The notes under the pieces: generated by a model
Told to the model about the DNA's origin: nothing
Databases searched by the model: none
What the model saw: only the letters and a program-made list of their open reading frames with translations
In this document: positions 17,102 through 24,923 of the stretch, in pieces
Layout: the number at the start of each line of letters is the position of its first letter
Numbering within the stretch: position 1 is the first letter of the stretch
Assembly: GCA_964644025.1 (NCBI GenBank)
Contig: CAZXVW010000034.1
Location: forward strand, 1 to 27,478
Length of the DNA: 27,478 bases
Direction: 5' to 3'
Origin: CAZXVW01 sp964644025
Lineage (GTDB): Bacteria > Acidobacteriota > Terriglobia > Bryobacterales > Bryobacteraceae
Position numbers and translations under genes: made by a program

Positions 17102-18025
17102 TCAGCGCTCCAGCTCCTGTTGCGTCCGCGCCAGCTCGAGCAGCAATTCCGTGAGCCGCTGCCGGTATTCTTCGAGCGGCATCGCCGCCTTTTCGTATTT
17201 GAGCCGGTCGATCTGCTGCTCGAGCGATTCCTTCCTGGCCAGCAACTTCCGTTTGGCCGGGTCCAGGGCTGCCCGTTGCGCTTGGCCGATGCGCAGCAAC
17301 GGGAAACGGCCGGCTTCCAGCCCCCGTCCGTTCTCCGGCGATGGCGAGCGTACGCCCTCACCGCCGCCCGTGTCTTCCAGCACGGCGTGCTCGGTGGCCA
17401 GCCGCTTCTGCGTGGTGTAGAACTCCGCGGTCTTCCGGGCCGCGTAGCGAAACGCTTCCAACGCCGTGATCACCTCGTTCTTGTCGGTATCGGCGGCGGC
17501 ATCCTCGAGCGCGGCCACCCAGTAACGGGGGAACATGACGGCATTTCGTTCCGTGCCGCTCTTGGTGGCCGTGATCACGGTCCGCCCCCGCTTCTGCAAC
17601 TCCGGCAGTGCGCCGCCGCTGGCGCTGGTCATAACGACGACGAGCTGGCGGGCGGCCGGGACCCGGTCCAGCAAGGAAGCCAGCGCCGCGGCGGTGATGT
17701 CGGGTCCGGGAAGATTCATCTTGTATTCGTACCCGTCGTAGCTGCCGTGTCCGATCAGCATCAGCGCCAGGCTGTCGCTGGCGGCGGCGTCGGCCGCGAT
17801 TTCCCGGAACAGATCCCGGATGCGCTCCCTGGTGGCCTGGGCCCCGTGCAAGGTGTGGACAACAGCGTCAGTCCCGCTGTCGTGGAAAACCTGGTCCAGT
17901 TGCCGCGCCCACGTGGTGAAGCGTTCCTCATACTCCGCCTCGCCTCCGAGGCCGGCTATCGTGACATAGTAATTCGCCGCCGCCAGAGGAAACGCCATCA
18001 GCAGCGCCAGTGCGATCCGCCTCAT
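17102..18025 (-). CDS. Exported caspase-fold (clan CD, C13-like) protein with Ser at the catalytic Cys position
   Basis: This 307-residue protein has a signal peptide (about 1-17). A caspase/legumain-like core has the catalytic-type His in 'LIGHGSYDG' (His93). The strand that should carry the nucleophile reads 'VVVMTSASGG' (129-138), so Ser134 stands where C-x-S-G would have Cys. 'ADTDKNEVITALEAF' near 178-192 is also typical of bacterial members. A coiled coil occupies about 255-307. A longer frame to 18106 exists, but the ATG at 18025 forms an ATGA overlap with the upstream gene, starts a good signal peptide and is preferred. The protein may be a pseudo-enzyme, a Ser-nucleophile variant or a binding subunit. 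It abuts the TPR protease gene. The fold assignment is from motifs only. Confidence 0.75.
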   Translation of the reverse strand: MRRIALALLMAFPLAAANYYVTIAGLGGEAEYEERFTTWARQLDQVFHDSGTDAVVHTLHGAQATRERIRDLFREIAADAAASDSLALMLIGHGSYDGYEYKMNLPGPDITAAALASLLDRVPAARQLVVVMTSASGGALPELQKRGRTVITATKSGTERNAVMFPRYWVAALEDAAADTDKNEVITALEAFRYAARKTAEFYTTQKRLATEHAVLEDTGGGEGVRSPSPENGRGLEAGRFPLLRIGQAQRAALDPAKRKLLARKESLEQQIDRLKYEKAAMPLEEYRQRLTELLLELARTQQELER

Positions 18026-20283
18026 ACCACCCCCCAGCGGCGGCGCAGGTACCATTCGGCCGTCTTCAGGAGGATCAACAGCAGGAATACGGCGGGCATG
18101 TTCCACAGCTCCTTGAACTCCCGTACGGTGATGCCGGCTTCCGAGTAGGAAATCTCTTCGGCCAGCTTGCCGGCCGTCTCCGGCGTATAGTAGCGGCCCC
18201 CGGTCTCCTCGGAGAGTTTTTCGAGCAACTCGCGGTTTTGCTCGACATGGAAGTTCTCGGCCACGCCGTCATCGCGCCGGAAGGCCAGCACGTCCCGGCC
18301 GACCTCTTCCTCGCCCCGCCGGGCGATCACCTCCGCCAGAAACGAGCCAGGCTCGGCGGCCTGCCAGCTAGCCCTGTAAGTGCCCGGCTGCTGCGGATCA
18401 GGCCGCAGTTCCACCGAGGCAGCCGACCCTCCAGGGCCGAGGATACGGGCTTCGACCCGGGCGTCGGCCATCGGCGCGTAGCTCGGTTCGCGCACCACGG
18501 CGGCTAACTCGACGCGGTCCTCATCCAGCAGCACCTGTCTGGGTGTAGTCACGGTCACGCGGCCCGGCGCGCCGGTGACCAGCCACCGCAGCAGTTGCCG
18601 CCAGAAGATTTCGTGGGTCTGGTCTTCCAGTTTCTGGCGCATCTGCCAGCGCCAGCTACCGCCGGTGGCGAAGACAGCCACACGGCCGTAGCCGTAATTT
18701 TGGGTGACCAGCAGCGGCAATCTTCGGCCGGCTGGCGTCGCCAATTCGGCCAATACCGTGGCGCCCGGTTTCGGCGCGCCGATCTCCTGGTAATCGGCCA
18801 GCTCCGGCAGCTTCCCCCATCGTTCCACGTTCCGGTCCGCGTCTTCCACCAGCCGGGTAATGAGGCTCTCGCGGCCGGCCTCGGTCAGCGCCACCGGCGC
18901 CCGGTCCCGGTGAAACGTCCCTTTCCGGCTTGGCAGCGACACCGGCAGCAGGCCGGCAAAGGCCGATGCCGCGTAGCCGCCGTCACCCAGCGCCGCCCGC
19001 CCGGCCAAAAACAGCACGCCGCCGCCGCGACGGTCCACGAACTGGCGGATCAGTTCCTGCTGACCGGCCGTAAAATAGCTGGCTTCGACCGAACCTAGAA
19101 TCAGCCCCTGGTAGCGGAACAGCTCTTCCACGCGGGCGGGGAAGCCCTCTTTTAATTCCGCCGGGTCATTGATTCCCTGGCGGTACATCTTGTTCTGCGT
19201 GGTCCGCAACAGGGAAACCAGGTGGACGGTGCGGTCGCCGGCCAGCGCACGCCGGATGAACTTGTACTCCCAACGAGGTTCCCCCTCCAGGTAAAGAACC
19301 TTTGGCTTGGAAGCCTCCACGTTGATGAGCCGCGGGAGCATGTTATTCCGCACGTTCTCTTCCCCATCCAGCACACCGATGGACACCAGCACTTGCTTGG
19401 CCCCGGCGGCCCCGGCGTTGAACAGCACCGGTTCGGTCTGCGGTACTCCGTCCTGCTCGAACTCGATTTCGCGGGCAGCCAGAACCTTCCCGCCCTGCAT
19501 CACCGTGAGGCGGGCTTTTCGGCCGCGGTAGCCGTATTGCCGAAACGTGACGCGCGCCACCAGCCGCGAATCAGCCAAGGCCCGCGCCGGTGTTTCGACA
19601 TCACTGATCTCAATATCCCGCGCGGGCTTTTCCCGGCCGAATCCCACCGTGTGGACCGGGATCCGGCGGCTGCGGATCTGGCTGATCGTTTGCCGGTCGA
19701 CGCCGCCGGAGTTGTCGGCGCCGTCACTCAACAGCACCACCGCTCCGACGGGCAGGCTGGCGGATTCGGTCACCACTTGTTGCAAGCTCTCGCCGATGCG
19801 GGTCGCCGGATTGTCGCCGCTGAGTTGCTCCAGCGACTGGATCCGCTCCAGGTGAGCGCCCATCCGGTAGAGCCGCACCTGGAAATTTCCGGCAAGTTTC
19901 TCCAGCAGGCCCCCGTTCAGAACGTCCGTCGCCTGCCGCGTGCGGGTGACGCCGCCGGCCTCCCTGGCCATGCTTTCCGAATCATCGATAATGACCGCCA
20001 CTACGTTCTGCTGCGGCTTCAACGTGGAGACGCGTAAAGCAGGCTGCCAGAGCAGCAAGAGCAGCAGGGCCGCCAGCGCCGCCTGCAATGCCCAAATCGC
20101 TACCGGCCGCCGGCCGGCGATTCCTGGGGCCAGTTCCCTGCGCCTGCGCCGGATGGCCCAGCCCAGAGCCGCGCCGGCGAGGATAACCAGTACCGCCAGA
20201 ACCCATACCGGCCAACTTCCCAGCAGCACAAACTCCCCCTTGCGGAACACCGCCGGCGAGTAGTTCAGCAAGAATCTAAACAT
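18022..20283 (-). CDS. Membrane VWA protein with glutamine-amidotransferase-like region
   Basis: This 753-residue protein has membrane segments at about 22-42 and 62-80, then a VWA domain with MIDAS motif DDSES (100-104) and 'LLSDGADNSGG' later in the fold. A beta-rich linker and a region at about 315-520 resembling the class I glutamine-amidotransferase fold of similar membrane proteins follow ('PKVLYLEGEPRWEYKFI', 'GVLFLAGRAALGDGGY'). I see no catalytic Cys in the expected nucleophile-elbow position, so amidotransferase activity is unlikely. A C-terminal membrane segment lies at about 727-745. This architecture is commonly annotated as glutamine amidotransferase or VWA protein in Acidobacteriota and Planctomycetota. 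It lies 27 bp after the DUF4159 gene and overlaps the caspase-like gene by 4 bp. Confidence 0.88.
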   Translation of the reverse strand: MFRFLLNYSPAVFRKGEFVLLGSWPVWVLAVLVILAGAALGWAIRRRRRELAPGIAGRRPVAIWALQAALAALLLLLLWQPALRVSTLKPQQNVVAVIIDDSESMAREAGGVTRTRQATDVLNGGLLEKLAGNFQVRLYRMGAHLERIQSLEQLSGDNPATRIGESLQQVVTESASLPVGAVVLLSDGADNSGGVDRQTISQIRSRRIPVHTVGFGREKPARDIEISDVETPARALADSRLVARVTFRQYGYRGRKARLTVMQGGKVLAAREIEFEQDGVPQTEPVLFNAGAAGAKQVLVSIGVLDGEENVRNNMLPRLINVEASKPKVLYLEGEPRWEYKFIRRALAGDRTVHLVSLLRTTQNKMYRQGINDPAELKEGFPARVEELFRYQGLILGSVEASYFTAGQQELIRQFVDRRGGGVLFLAGRAALGDGGYAASAFAGLLPVSLPSRKGTFHRDRAPVALTEAGRESLITRLVEDADRNVERWGKLPELADYQEIGAPKPGATVLAELATPAGRRLPLLVTQNYGYGRVAVFATGGSWRWQMRQKLEDQTHEIFWRQLLRWLVTGAPGRVTVTTPRQVLLDEDRVELAAVVREPSYAPMADARVEARILGPGGSAASVELRPDPQQPGTYRASWQAAEPGSFLAEVIARRGEEEVGRDVLAFRRDDGVAENFHVEQNRELLEKLSEETGGRYYTPETAGKLAEEISYSEAGITVREFKELWNMPAVFLLLILLKTAEWYLRRRWGVV

Positions 20284-20310
20284 GAGACACTGCCTGCCAG
20301 GAAGAACGCG

Positions 20311-21105
20311 TCAGTGGGTCATCGCATAGATGATGTAATTGACTCCGACCCGATATGCCAGGGAAGCCCACCGTTCGGGGTATTGCGGAAGGTCCGCCCA
20401 CTCCCACGCATCTCCCAGATCCATGTTGTGGCAGATGGCCACCATCAACCGCCCTTCATCGTCATAGATGCCGCGCCAACGCGGCTCGATGCCGTCTTGC
20501 TCGTAAGTCCGTCCAGTAAAAAAATAGCGGATTCCCGGCACCTGGAAACGTTCGTCCAGGTCGTACAGGACATGAAAGATCGGATCGGCATCTGCGATAT
20601 CCACCACCGGCCGATCCGGAAAAACCCGGCGCATACTGGCCATGAACACGTCCCACTCGTAGGTGCCGTGGAAATCATCGGTCATTAGAAAACCGCCGCG
20701 GAGCAGGTAATCGCGAAGTTTCGCCGCCTGCTCGTCAGTCAGGTTCCAATGGCCGACTTCGACCGCGTAGACCCACGGCCAGTCGTAGATTTCGTCGCTG
20801 TTGAGGTCGACGACTTCTTCCACCGAGCGGGTGTGAATCCTGGTCAGCCGCCGGACGCCTTGCAGAAACTGGCGATCCGCCTTCGGATAATCCACCGCCC
20901 AGGAACCGCCCCAGCCCCAGTAGTCGCGGCCGAAGGAGGGATAGCGCAAGCGGGCAAAAGTGAACTCGGTCTTCTCGGCGGCGTCTGGCGGCAACGGCGC
21001 CAGTTCCTCTTCCAGGAACCGGAAACGCGGCCCCCTCCGTTGGGCATAGACCGCGCCGAGGAGAATCAGCACGACGGCCAGCACCGCGACAACGCGAACA
21101 GGCAT
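20311..21105 (-). CDS. DUF4159 domain protein, first gene of the MoxR/VWA operon
   Basis: This 264-residue protein has an N-terminal signal or anchor (MPVRVVAVLAVVLILLGAV). The DUF4159 domain is recognised by 'RLRYPSFGRDYWGWGG', 'VDYPKADRQF', 'LLRGGFLMTDDFHG' and the terminal 'YRVGVNYIIYAMTH'. I chose the ATG at 21105 because AGGGG lies 8 nt upstream and it begins a clean signal sequence. An ATG at 21135 and a longer open frame to 21285 are possible but have no good ribosome binding site. DUF4159 is a domain of unknown function with a Rossmann/amidotransferase-like fold, usually encoded near VWA membrane proteins. No enzymatic motif can be named. The 27-bp gap to the next gene supports one transcript. 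Confidence 0.87.
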   Translation of the reverse strand: MPVRVVAVLAVVLILLGAVYAQRRGPRFRFLEEELAPLPPDAAEKTEFTFARLRYPSFGRDYWGWGGSWAVDYPKADRQFLQGVRRLTRIHTRSVEEVVDLNSDEIYDWPWVYAVEVGHWNLTDEQAAKLRDYLLRGGFLMTDDFHGTYEWDVFMASMRRVFPDRPVVDIADADPIFHVLYDLDERFQVPGIRYFFTGRTYEQDGIEPRWRGIYDDEGRLMVAICHNMDLGDAWEWADLPQYPERWASLAYRVGVNYIIYAMTH

Positions 21106-21297
21106 GGCAGCATCCCCTGCTTGTTTTTTCACCATAGCACAGACTCGATCCGGCGCCGGCGCCCGCCAGAGGCCTGGCTTAGTTGTAGTGACGAACCAAT
21201 AGCGCCGAAGGTTGTGGGTGAGCGGAAGAAAAAATTGAAGCGCCTTCGTGAACCGGCCGGCCGCTGGAGGCAGATGGCTTACCACGGCGCTCCCGCG

Positions 21298-21372
21298 CTA
21301 GTTCTTCCCTGCACCCAGCAGGGCCACCAGCAACACGGCGGCCATCACGGTGATGATAGGAACTACCGGCAT
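21298..21372 (-). CDS. Possible 24-residue hydrophobic micro-protein
   Basis: An ATG-to-TAG frame encodes a peptide beginning MPVVPIITVM and ending LLGAGKN, long enough for one membrane helix with charge only at the C-terminus. There is no clear ribosome binding site, so this could be chance in GC-rich sequence or the tail of a decayed gene; the frame is open only about ten codons further upstream. Confidence 0.2.
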   Translation of the reverse strand: MPVVPIITVMAAVLLVALLGAGKN

Positions 21373-21493
21373 CGGGAGTGAGCCATCGTTTGTTGAAACT
21401 TATCGGTCGATAGGCGGATTCTTTGCCGATAACCGATGTCCCGTCCCCGGGCGAAGCAGCGTCCGCCCGTGGCGCCAGGCAACGCAACGCTCT

Positions 21494-21522
21494 TTGTGTT
21501 CGCGCGCAGAGATCCCTACAAT
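21494..21522 (+). promoter_or_regulatory. Candidate promoter of the PIG-L fragment, possibly leaderless transcript
   Basis: TTGTGT (21494-21499) and TACAAT (21517-21522, five of six consensus bases) are separated by 17 bp. Initiation about 7 nt after the -10 box would fall at the ATG (21531), which has no Shine-Dalgarno sequence. A leaderless mRNA is therefore plausible. Confidence 0.45.
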
Positions 21523-21530
21523 GTCAAGTT

Positions 21531-21962
21531 ATGACCTTGCCTCGGCTCAGGGGGGCATTGGTCGCGATGCTGGCCGCGTTGCTGGCGGCGGCGCCGGCGG
21601 CGGCGCAACGCGACCTGGCCGGGACACCGAAGATCAAGCTGGCGCTCGAGCGGCTTAACGTGCTCGGCTCGGTGCTGATGATCGCTGCCCACCCCGATGA
21701 TGAAAACACGGCGCTGCTGGCGTATTTGGCGCGCGGACGCCATCTCCGGACGGTCTATCTGTCCTTGACTCGCGGAGAAGGCGGACAGAACCTGATCGGA
21801 CCGGAGCGGGGTGACCTGATGGGCGTCATCCGGACGCAGGAGTTGCTGGCCGCCCGCCGTATTGACGGCGCCGAGCAATACTTCACCCGCGCCATCGACT
21901 TCGGCTACTCGAAAACGGCTGCTGAAACGCTGGCCAAATGGGGCCGGCGGGAAGTGCTCGGT
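21531..21962 (+). pseudogene. PIG-L/LmbE-family deacetylase, N-terminal fragment
   Basis: A signal peptide (about residues 1-25, ending AAAQ) is followed by the start of a PIG-L family deacetylase, with the zinc-binding AHPDDEN motif at about 50 and 'LTRGEGGQN' and 'GVIRTQELLAARRIDGA' downstream. Family homology stops after 'KWGRREVLG' (about residue 144). The frame then continues out of phase through symporter DNA and stops at 22058. Full members with this N-terminus are several hundred residues longer and need further zinc ligands, so this fragment should be inactive. It was probably created by a deletion that removed the 3' end of this gene and the 5' end of the next, unless the assembly is wrong at this spot. 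Confidence 0.8.
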
Positions 21963-22456
21963 ACTTGCCCGCCGGCCTGGTGGGACTTATCATGGCCGCC
22001 ATCTTCTCGGCCGCGATGTCCAGTATTTCCTCCGAGATCAACTCGCTGGCCACGGTGACCATCATCGACATCTACCGCGTCCATTTCAAGAAGCAGGCCT
22101 CAGATCACCACTATTTGAATGCCGCGCGCACCGCTACCATCTTCTGGGGGGTCTACGCCGTGCTCACCGCCGAATACGGCCGGCGCATGGGCGCCCTCAT
22201 CGAGGCCGTGAACATGCTGGGCTCACTTTTCTACGGAGGGCTGCTGGGCGTCTTCGTACTGGCGTTCTTCTTTAAACGCGTTGGCGGGACAGCGGCGTTT
22301 CTCGGGGTGCTGGCGGGCGAGGCGGCGATCTTTTCGGCCCGTCTGTTCACCGGGATTTCGTTTCTCTGGTACAACGTGATCGGCTGCCTCGTCGTAGTGA
22401 TCACCGCCGTCGCGCTGACGTCGTTATTCCAGCCGCGGCGGGCAGCGGGCGCCTGA
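21962..22456 (+). pseudogene. Sodium:solute symporter (SSS family), C-terminal fragment
   Basis: The frame begins in family sequence with 'YLPAGLVGLIMAAIFSAAMS', a conserved helix with the 'SSISSEINSLATV' segment of SSS transporters, and continues through about four further membrane helices to the stop at 22454-22456. About 165 residues remain of a family that usually has 500 or more, so the substrate-binding half is missing. There is no start with a ribosome binding site; an ATG at 21938 lies inside the deacetylase part. It is in a different frame from the PIG-L fragment. The stop lies 16 bp from the convergent glgC stop. Confidence 0.8.
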
Positions 22457-22472
22457 GCGGGCCGCCGGAAGA

Positions 22473-23726
22473 TCAGATCTGCATCGTCGCCACCTCGACC
22501 GGCGACCGCGAACCCTCCACCACCACGATTCCGCTTTCGGTAACGTGGTGCTTGCGGCGGTCCTGCTCCAGGTCGTAGCCGATCCGGCCCTTTTCCGGCA
22601 CGCGGACATTCTTTTCGAGAATGGCGCGCCGCACCCTGGCGTGCCGGCCCACGTCCACGTTGTCGAACAAGACCGACTCCTCTACCACCGCCCCGCTGTG
22701 AATGCGGCAGCCGCGGCCGATCACCGAGTTCCGCACCATTCCACCGGAAAGGATCGAGCCGCCGGAGACAATCGAGTCGATCGCTTGGCCCCGGCGGCCG
22801 TCCTCATCGAAACTGAATTTCGCCGGGGCGTCGGAATATCCGGCCGTCCACAGCGGCCATTGCTTGTTGTAAAGGTTCAGCGCGGGCGCAATGGAGCGCA
22901 GGTCCATGCTGGCCTCGTAATAGGCATTAATGGTTCCAACGTCCCGCCAATACGCCTTCAGGTTTGGCGGGTCGCCCGGAATACGATTGGTCTGAAAATC
23001 GTAAGCACACACCCGGCGGCGCTTCACCATCTGAGGCAAAATGTCACGGCCAAAATCATGAGTGCTCTCTTCGCAGGTCCCGTCGTCATACAACTCCCGC
23101 AACAGCGCGGGAGTAGAAAAGACATAGTTCCCCATGGAAGCGTAGACCCGGCTGTCGTCGCCGGGGATGCCCGGCGCAGCCGGGTCCTTTTCGTGAAAAC
23201 CGACGATGGCGCCGTCGCTGCCGGCCTCGATCACTCCGAATTCCCTGGCCTGCTCGCGCGGCACGGGCACGGCAGCCACGGTAGCGTCGGCCCGTTTCAG
23301 CTCATGAAATTCGATCATGCTGCGGATATTCATCCGGTAGATGTGATCAGCCCCGAAGATCGCCACCACATGGGGTTCGGCCTGTTCGATCAAGTTGATG
23401 TTCTGGTAGATGGCGTCGGCGGTGCCGCGGTACCAGGTCTCATCCGCCGATCGCATCTGGGCCGGCACGGGAATGATGAAGTGGGACCTCAGGATGCCGC
23501 TGTCTTCCCAGCCGTCCCGCAAGTGCTGCAACAACGACTGGCTCCGGAACTGAATCAGCACGTAGATGGAATAGATGCCGGAGTTCACCAGGTTGCTCAA
23601 GACGAAGTCAATGATCCGGTACCGGCCGCCGAACGGAACGGCTGGTTTGGCGCGCTCCTTTGTCAGGGGATACAGGCGGGTGCCCTTCCCGCCCGCCAGC
23701 ACGAACGCCAAGACTCGCAGTTCCAT
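22473..23726 (-). CDS. glgC: Glucose-1-phosphate adenylyltransferase
   Basis: This 417-residue enzyme makes ADP-glucose from ATP and glucose-1-phosphate, the committed step of bacterial glycogen synthesis. The nucleotidyltransferase N-terminus shows 'LAGGKGTRLYPLT', then 'KPAVPFGG', 'GTADAIYQN' and 'FGADHIYRM'. 'YWRDVGTI' comes later, and a C-terminal left-handed beta-helix region has hexapeptide-like repeats from about 320 to 390. All landmark residues of the family are present and the length is normal. The ATG follows a GAGGA ribosome binding site within 6 nt. No other glycogen gene is present in the window. In known homologues activity is allosterically controlled by glycolytic intermediates; the effector here cannot be predicted. 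Confidence 0.96.
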   Translation of the reverse strand: MELRVLAFVLAGGKGTRLYPLTKERAKPAVPFGGRYRIIDFVLSNLVNSGIYSIYVLIQFRSQSLLQHLRDGWEDSGILRSHFIIPVPAQMRSADETWYRGTADAIYQNINLIEQAEPHVVAIFGADHIYRMNIRSMIEFHELKRADATVAAVPVPREQAREFGVIEAGSDGAIVGFHEKDPAAPGIPGDDSRVYASMGNYVFSTPALLRELYDDGTCEESTHDFGRDILPQMVKRRRVCAYDFQTNRIPGDPPNLKAYWRDVGTINAYYEASMDLRSIAPALNLYNKQWPLWTAGYSDAPAKFSFDEDGRRGQAIDSIVSGGSILSGGMVRNSVIGRGCRIHSGAVVEESVLFDNVDVGRHARVRRAILEKNVRVPEKGRIGYDLEQDRRKHHVTESGIVVVEGSRSPVEVATMQI

Positions 23727-23930
23727 GGTTTCCTCACCCGGCCTAAGTCAGACTTTGGAGATATCATTCTCTCAGCCCCGCGGTATCAGGGCAACAAACA
23801 CGCTGCGCCTTCTCCTGGGGCGCCCCCGGCAAACCGGTCCTTTTCGGGATGCCTGCATCCGGGTAAGAATCTCCGCCGGACGGCTTCCGCACAGCCGCCA
23901 GCATCGGTTTCCGGGTGATCCAGTGGTGCC

Positions 23931-23947
23931 GCCGGTCTCACACCGGC
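23931..23947 (+). promoter_or_regulatory. Small inverted repeat in the glgC / dehydrogenase divergent region
   Basis: GCCGGT (23931-23936) and ACCGGC (23942-23947) are perfect inverted arms around a CTCAC loop, 26 bp before the dehydrogenase start. It could be an operator half-site pair or chance. The rest of the 246-bp divergent region shows only a weak TATCAT -10-like hexamer at 23962-23967. Confidence 0.25.
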
Positions 23948-23972
23948 CGCATCAGCATGGATATCATACCCA

Positions 23973-24917
23973 ATGATGCCAGTACTAAAATTCGAGACCG
24001 GTGCGGTCATCGGCACCGGAATGATGGGACCCGGAATCGCCCTGTCGCTGGCGCTGGGAGGAGTGCGTACCACGCTGCTCAGCCGCCGCCAGGTGACCGC
24101 CCGGCAGGGCCTGGAAAAAGCGCTCTCCCAGCTCGCTTTGCTGGAGGAGCACGGTCTGGTGGAGCCGGAAAAAGCCATTCGCACCCGCGAGCTGCTTTCC
24201 GCCACCGCCGACTTCGACCCGGCAATCGCCACCGCCGACCTGGTCGTTGAATCGGCGCCGGAACAGATGGAATTCAAACAGGATCTGTTCGCCCGCATGG
24301 ACGCGATCGCCCGGCCTGCCGCCGTGCTGGCCAGCAACACGTCCGGCTTGAGCATCACCGCCATCGCCTCGCGCTGCCGCCGGCCGGAACGGGTGGTGAC
24401 CACCCATTTCTGGAACCCGCCGCACCTGATGCCGTTGGTGGAAGTCGTGATGGGCGAACGAACCGGGCAGGTCGTGGCCGAAGGCGTACGCGCGTTACTC
24501 CAGCGCTGCGGAAAGATGCCGGTGCTCGTCAAGAAGGACACGCCGGGACAACTTGGCAACCGCCTGCAGGCGGCGGTGGTTCGTGAGGCGGTCAACATTG
24601 TCCAGCGGGGCATCGCGAGCGCCGAGGATGTGGATCTGGCCGCCAAGACCGGCTTCGGCCTCCGCCTCCCCGTCTACGGCATTTTCGAACATCAGGACAT
24701 GGTGGGGATCGACCTGAGCGCCAGCGTCGTGGACTACGTAACGCGGGACCTCAATAACGAGCCCGGGATGCCCTCCCTGATGCGCGAGATGTTGCGCCGC
24801 GGCCATCTGGGCGTGAAAACCGGTAAGGGCTTCTACGATTGGTCGCGGAAGGATCCCGAGGCCGTCAAAGCCCGGCGGGACCGCTTCTTGCTGGAGTTTC
24901 GCAAGGCCGGCTACTGA
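23973..24917 (+). CDS. 3-hydroxyacyl-CoA dehydrogenase family protein
   Basis: This 314-residue NAD-dependent dehydrogenase has a Rossmann N-terminus with GTGMMG (14-19), 'VVESAPEQMEFKQ' at about 91-103 and 'NTSGLSI' near 122. The catalytic pair is His145 in 'HFWNPPH' and Glu157, with the usual spacing of 12. The C-terminal 3HCDH dimerisation domain ends in 'KTGKGFYDWS'. It oxidises a 3-hydroxyacyl-CoA or a related 3-hydroxy acid. It is a stand-alone enzyme, not the large multifunctional type, so 3-hydroxybutyryl-CoA dehydrogenase is possible. Two ATG codons (23973, 23976) compete and neither has a Shine-Dalgarno sequence; a short or absent leader is possible. It is convergent with pepA, 6 bp apart. 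Confidence 0.9.
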   Translation: MMPVLKFETGAVIGTGMMGPGIALSLALGGVRTTLLSRRQVTARQGLEKALSQLALLEEHGLVEPEKAIRTRELLSATADFDPAIATADLVVESAPEQMEFKQDLFARMDAIARPAAVLASNTSGLSITAIASRCRRPERVVTTHFWNPPHLMPLVEVVMGERTGQVVAEGVRALLQRCGKMPVLVKKDTPGQLGNRLQAAVVREAVNIVQRGIASAEDVDLAAKTGFGLRLPVYGIFEHQDMVGIDLSASVVDYVTRDLNNEPGMPSLMREMLRRGHLGVKTGKGFYDWSRKDPEAVKARRDRFLLEFRKAGY

Positions 24918-24923
24918 GCCCGC

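Larger units (their letters stand above)
21106..21530. other. Divergent intergenic region upstream of the operon (425 bp)
   Basis: It must contain the promoter of the minus-strand operon, but I see only a weak extended -10-like TGCTATGGT close to 21135 and no matching -35. It also holds a possible 24-codon minus-strand ORF (21298-21372), a 6-bp inverted repeat (21402-21407 with 21432-21437) and the promoter of the PIG-L fragment. Confidence 0.4.

Noticed and set aside
18026..18106. Longer start for the caspase-like gene (27 extra residues)
   Set aside because: It would lie inside the preceding VWA gene, hide the signal peptide and ignore the ATGA overlap start at 18025.
14891..18148. 1085-codon open frame on the plus strand opposite the TPR-protease and caspase-like genes
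   Set aside because: It is the antisense shadow of strongly GC-biased genes. The product is His/Arg/Gln/Pro-rich with no recognisable domain, and the minus-strand genes have clear motifs and tight operon spacing.
21402..21437. Inverted repeat ATCGGT/ACCGAT as an operator
   Set aside because: Arms of only 6 bp separated by 24 bp; too weak to support a regulator site.
22545..23918. 457-codon open frame on the plus strand opposite glgC
   Set aside because: glgC on the minus strand carries all catalytic motifs; the opposite frame has none.
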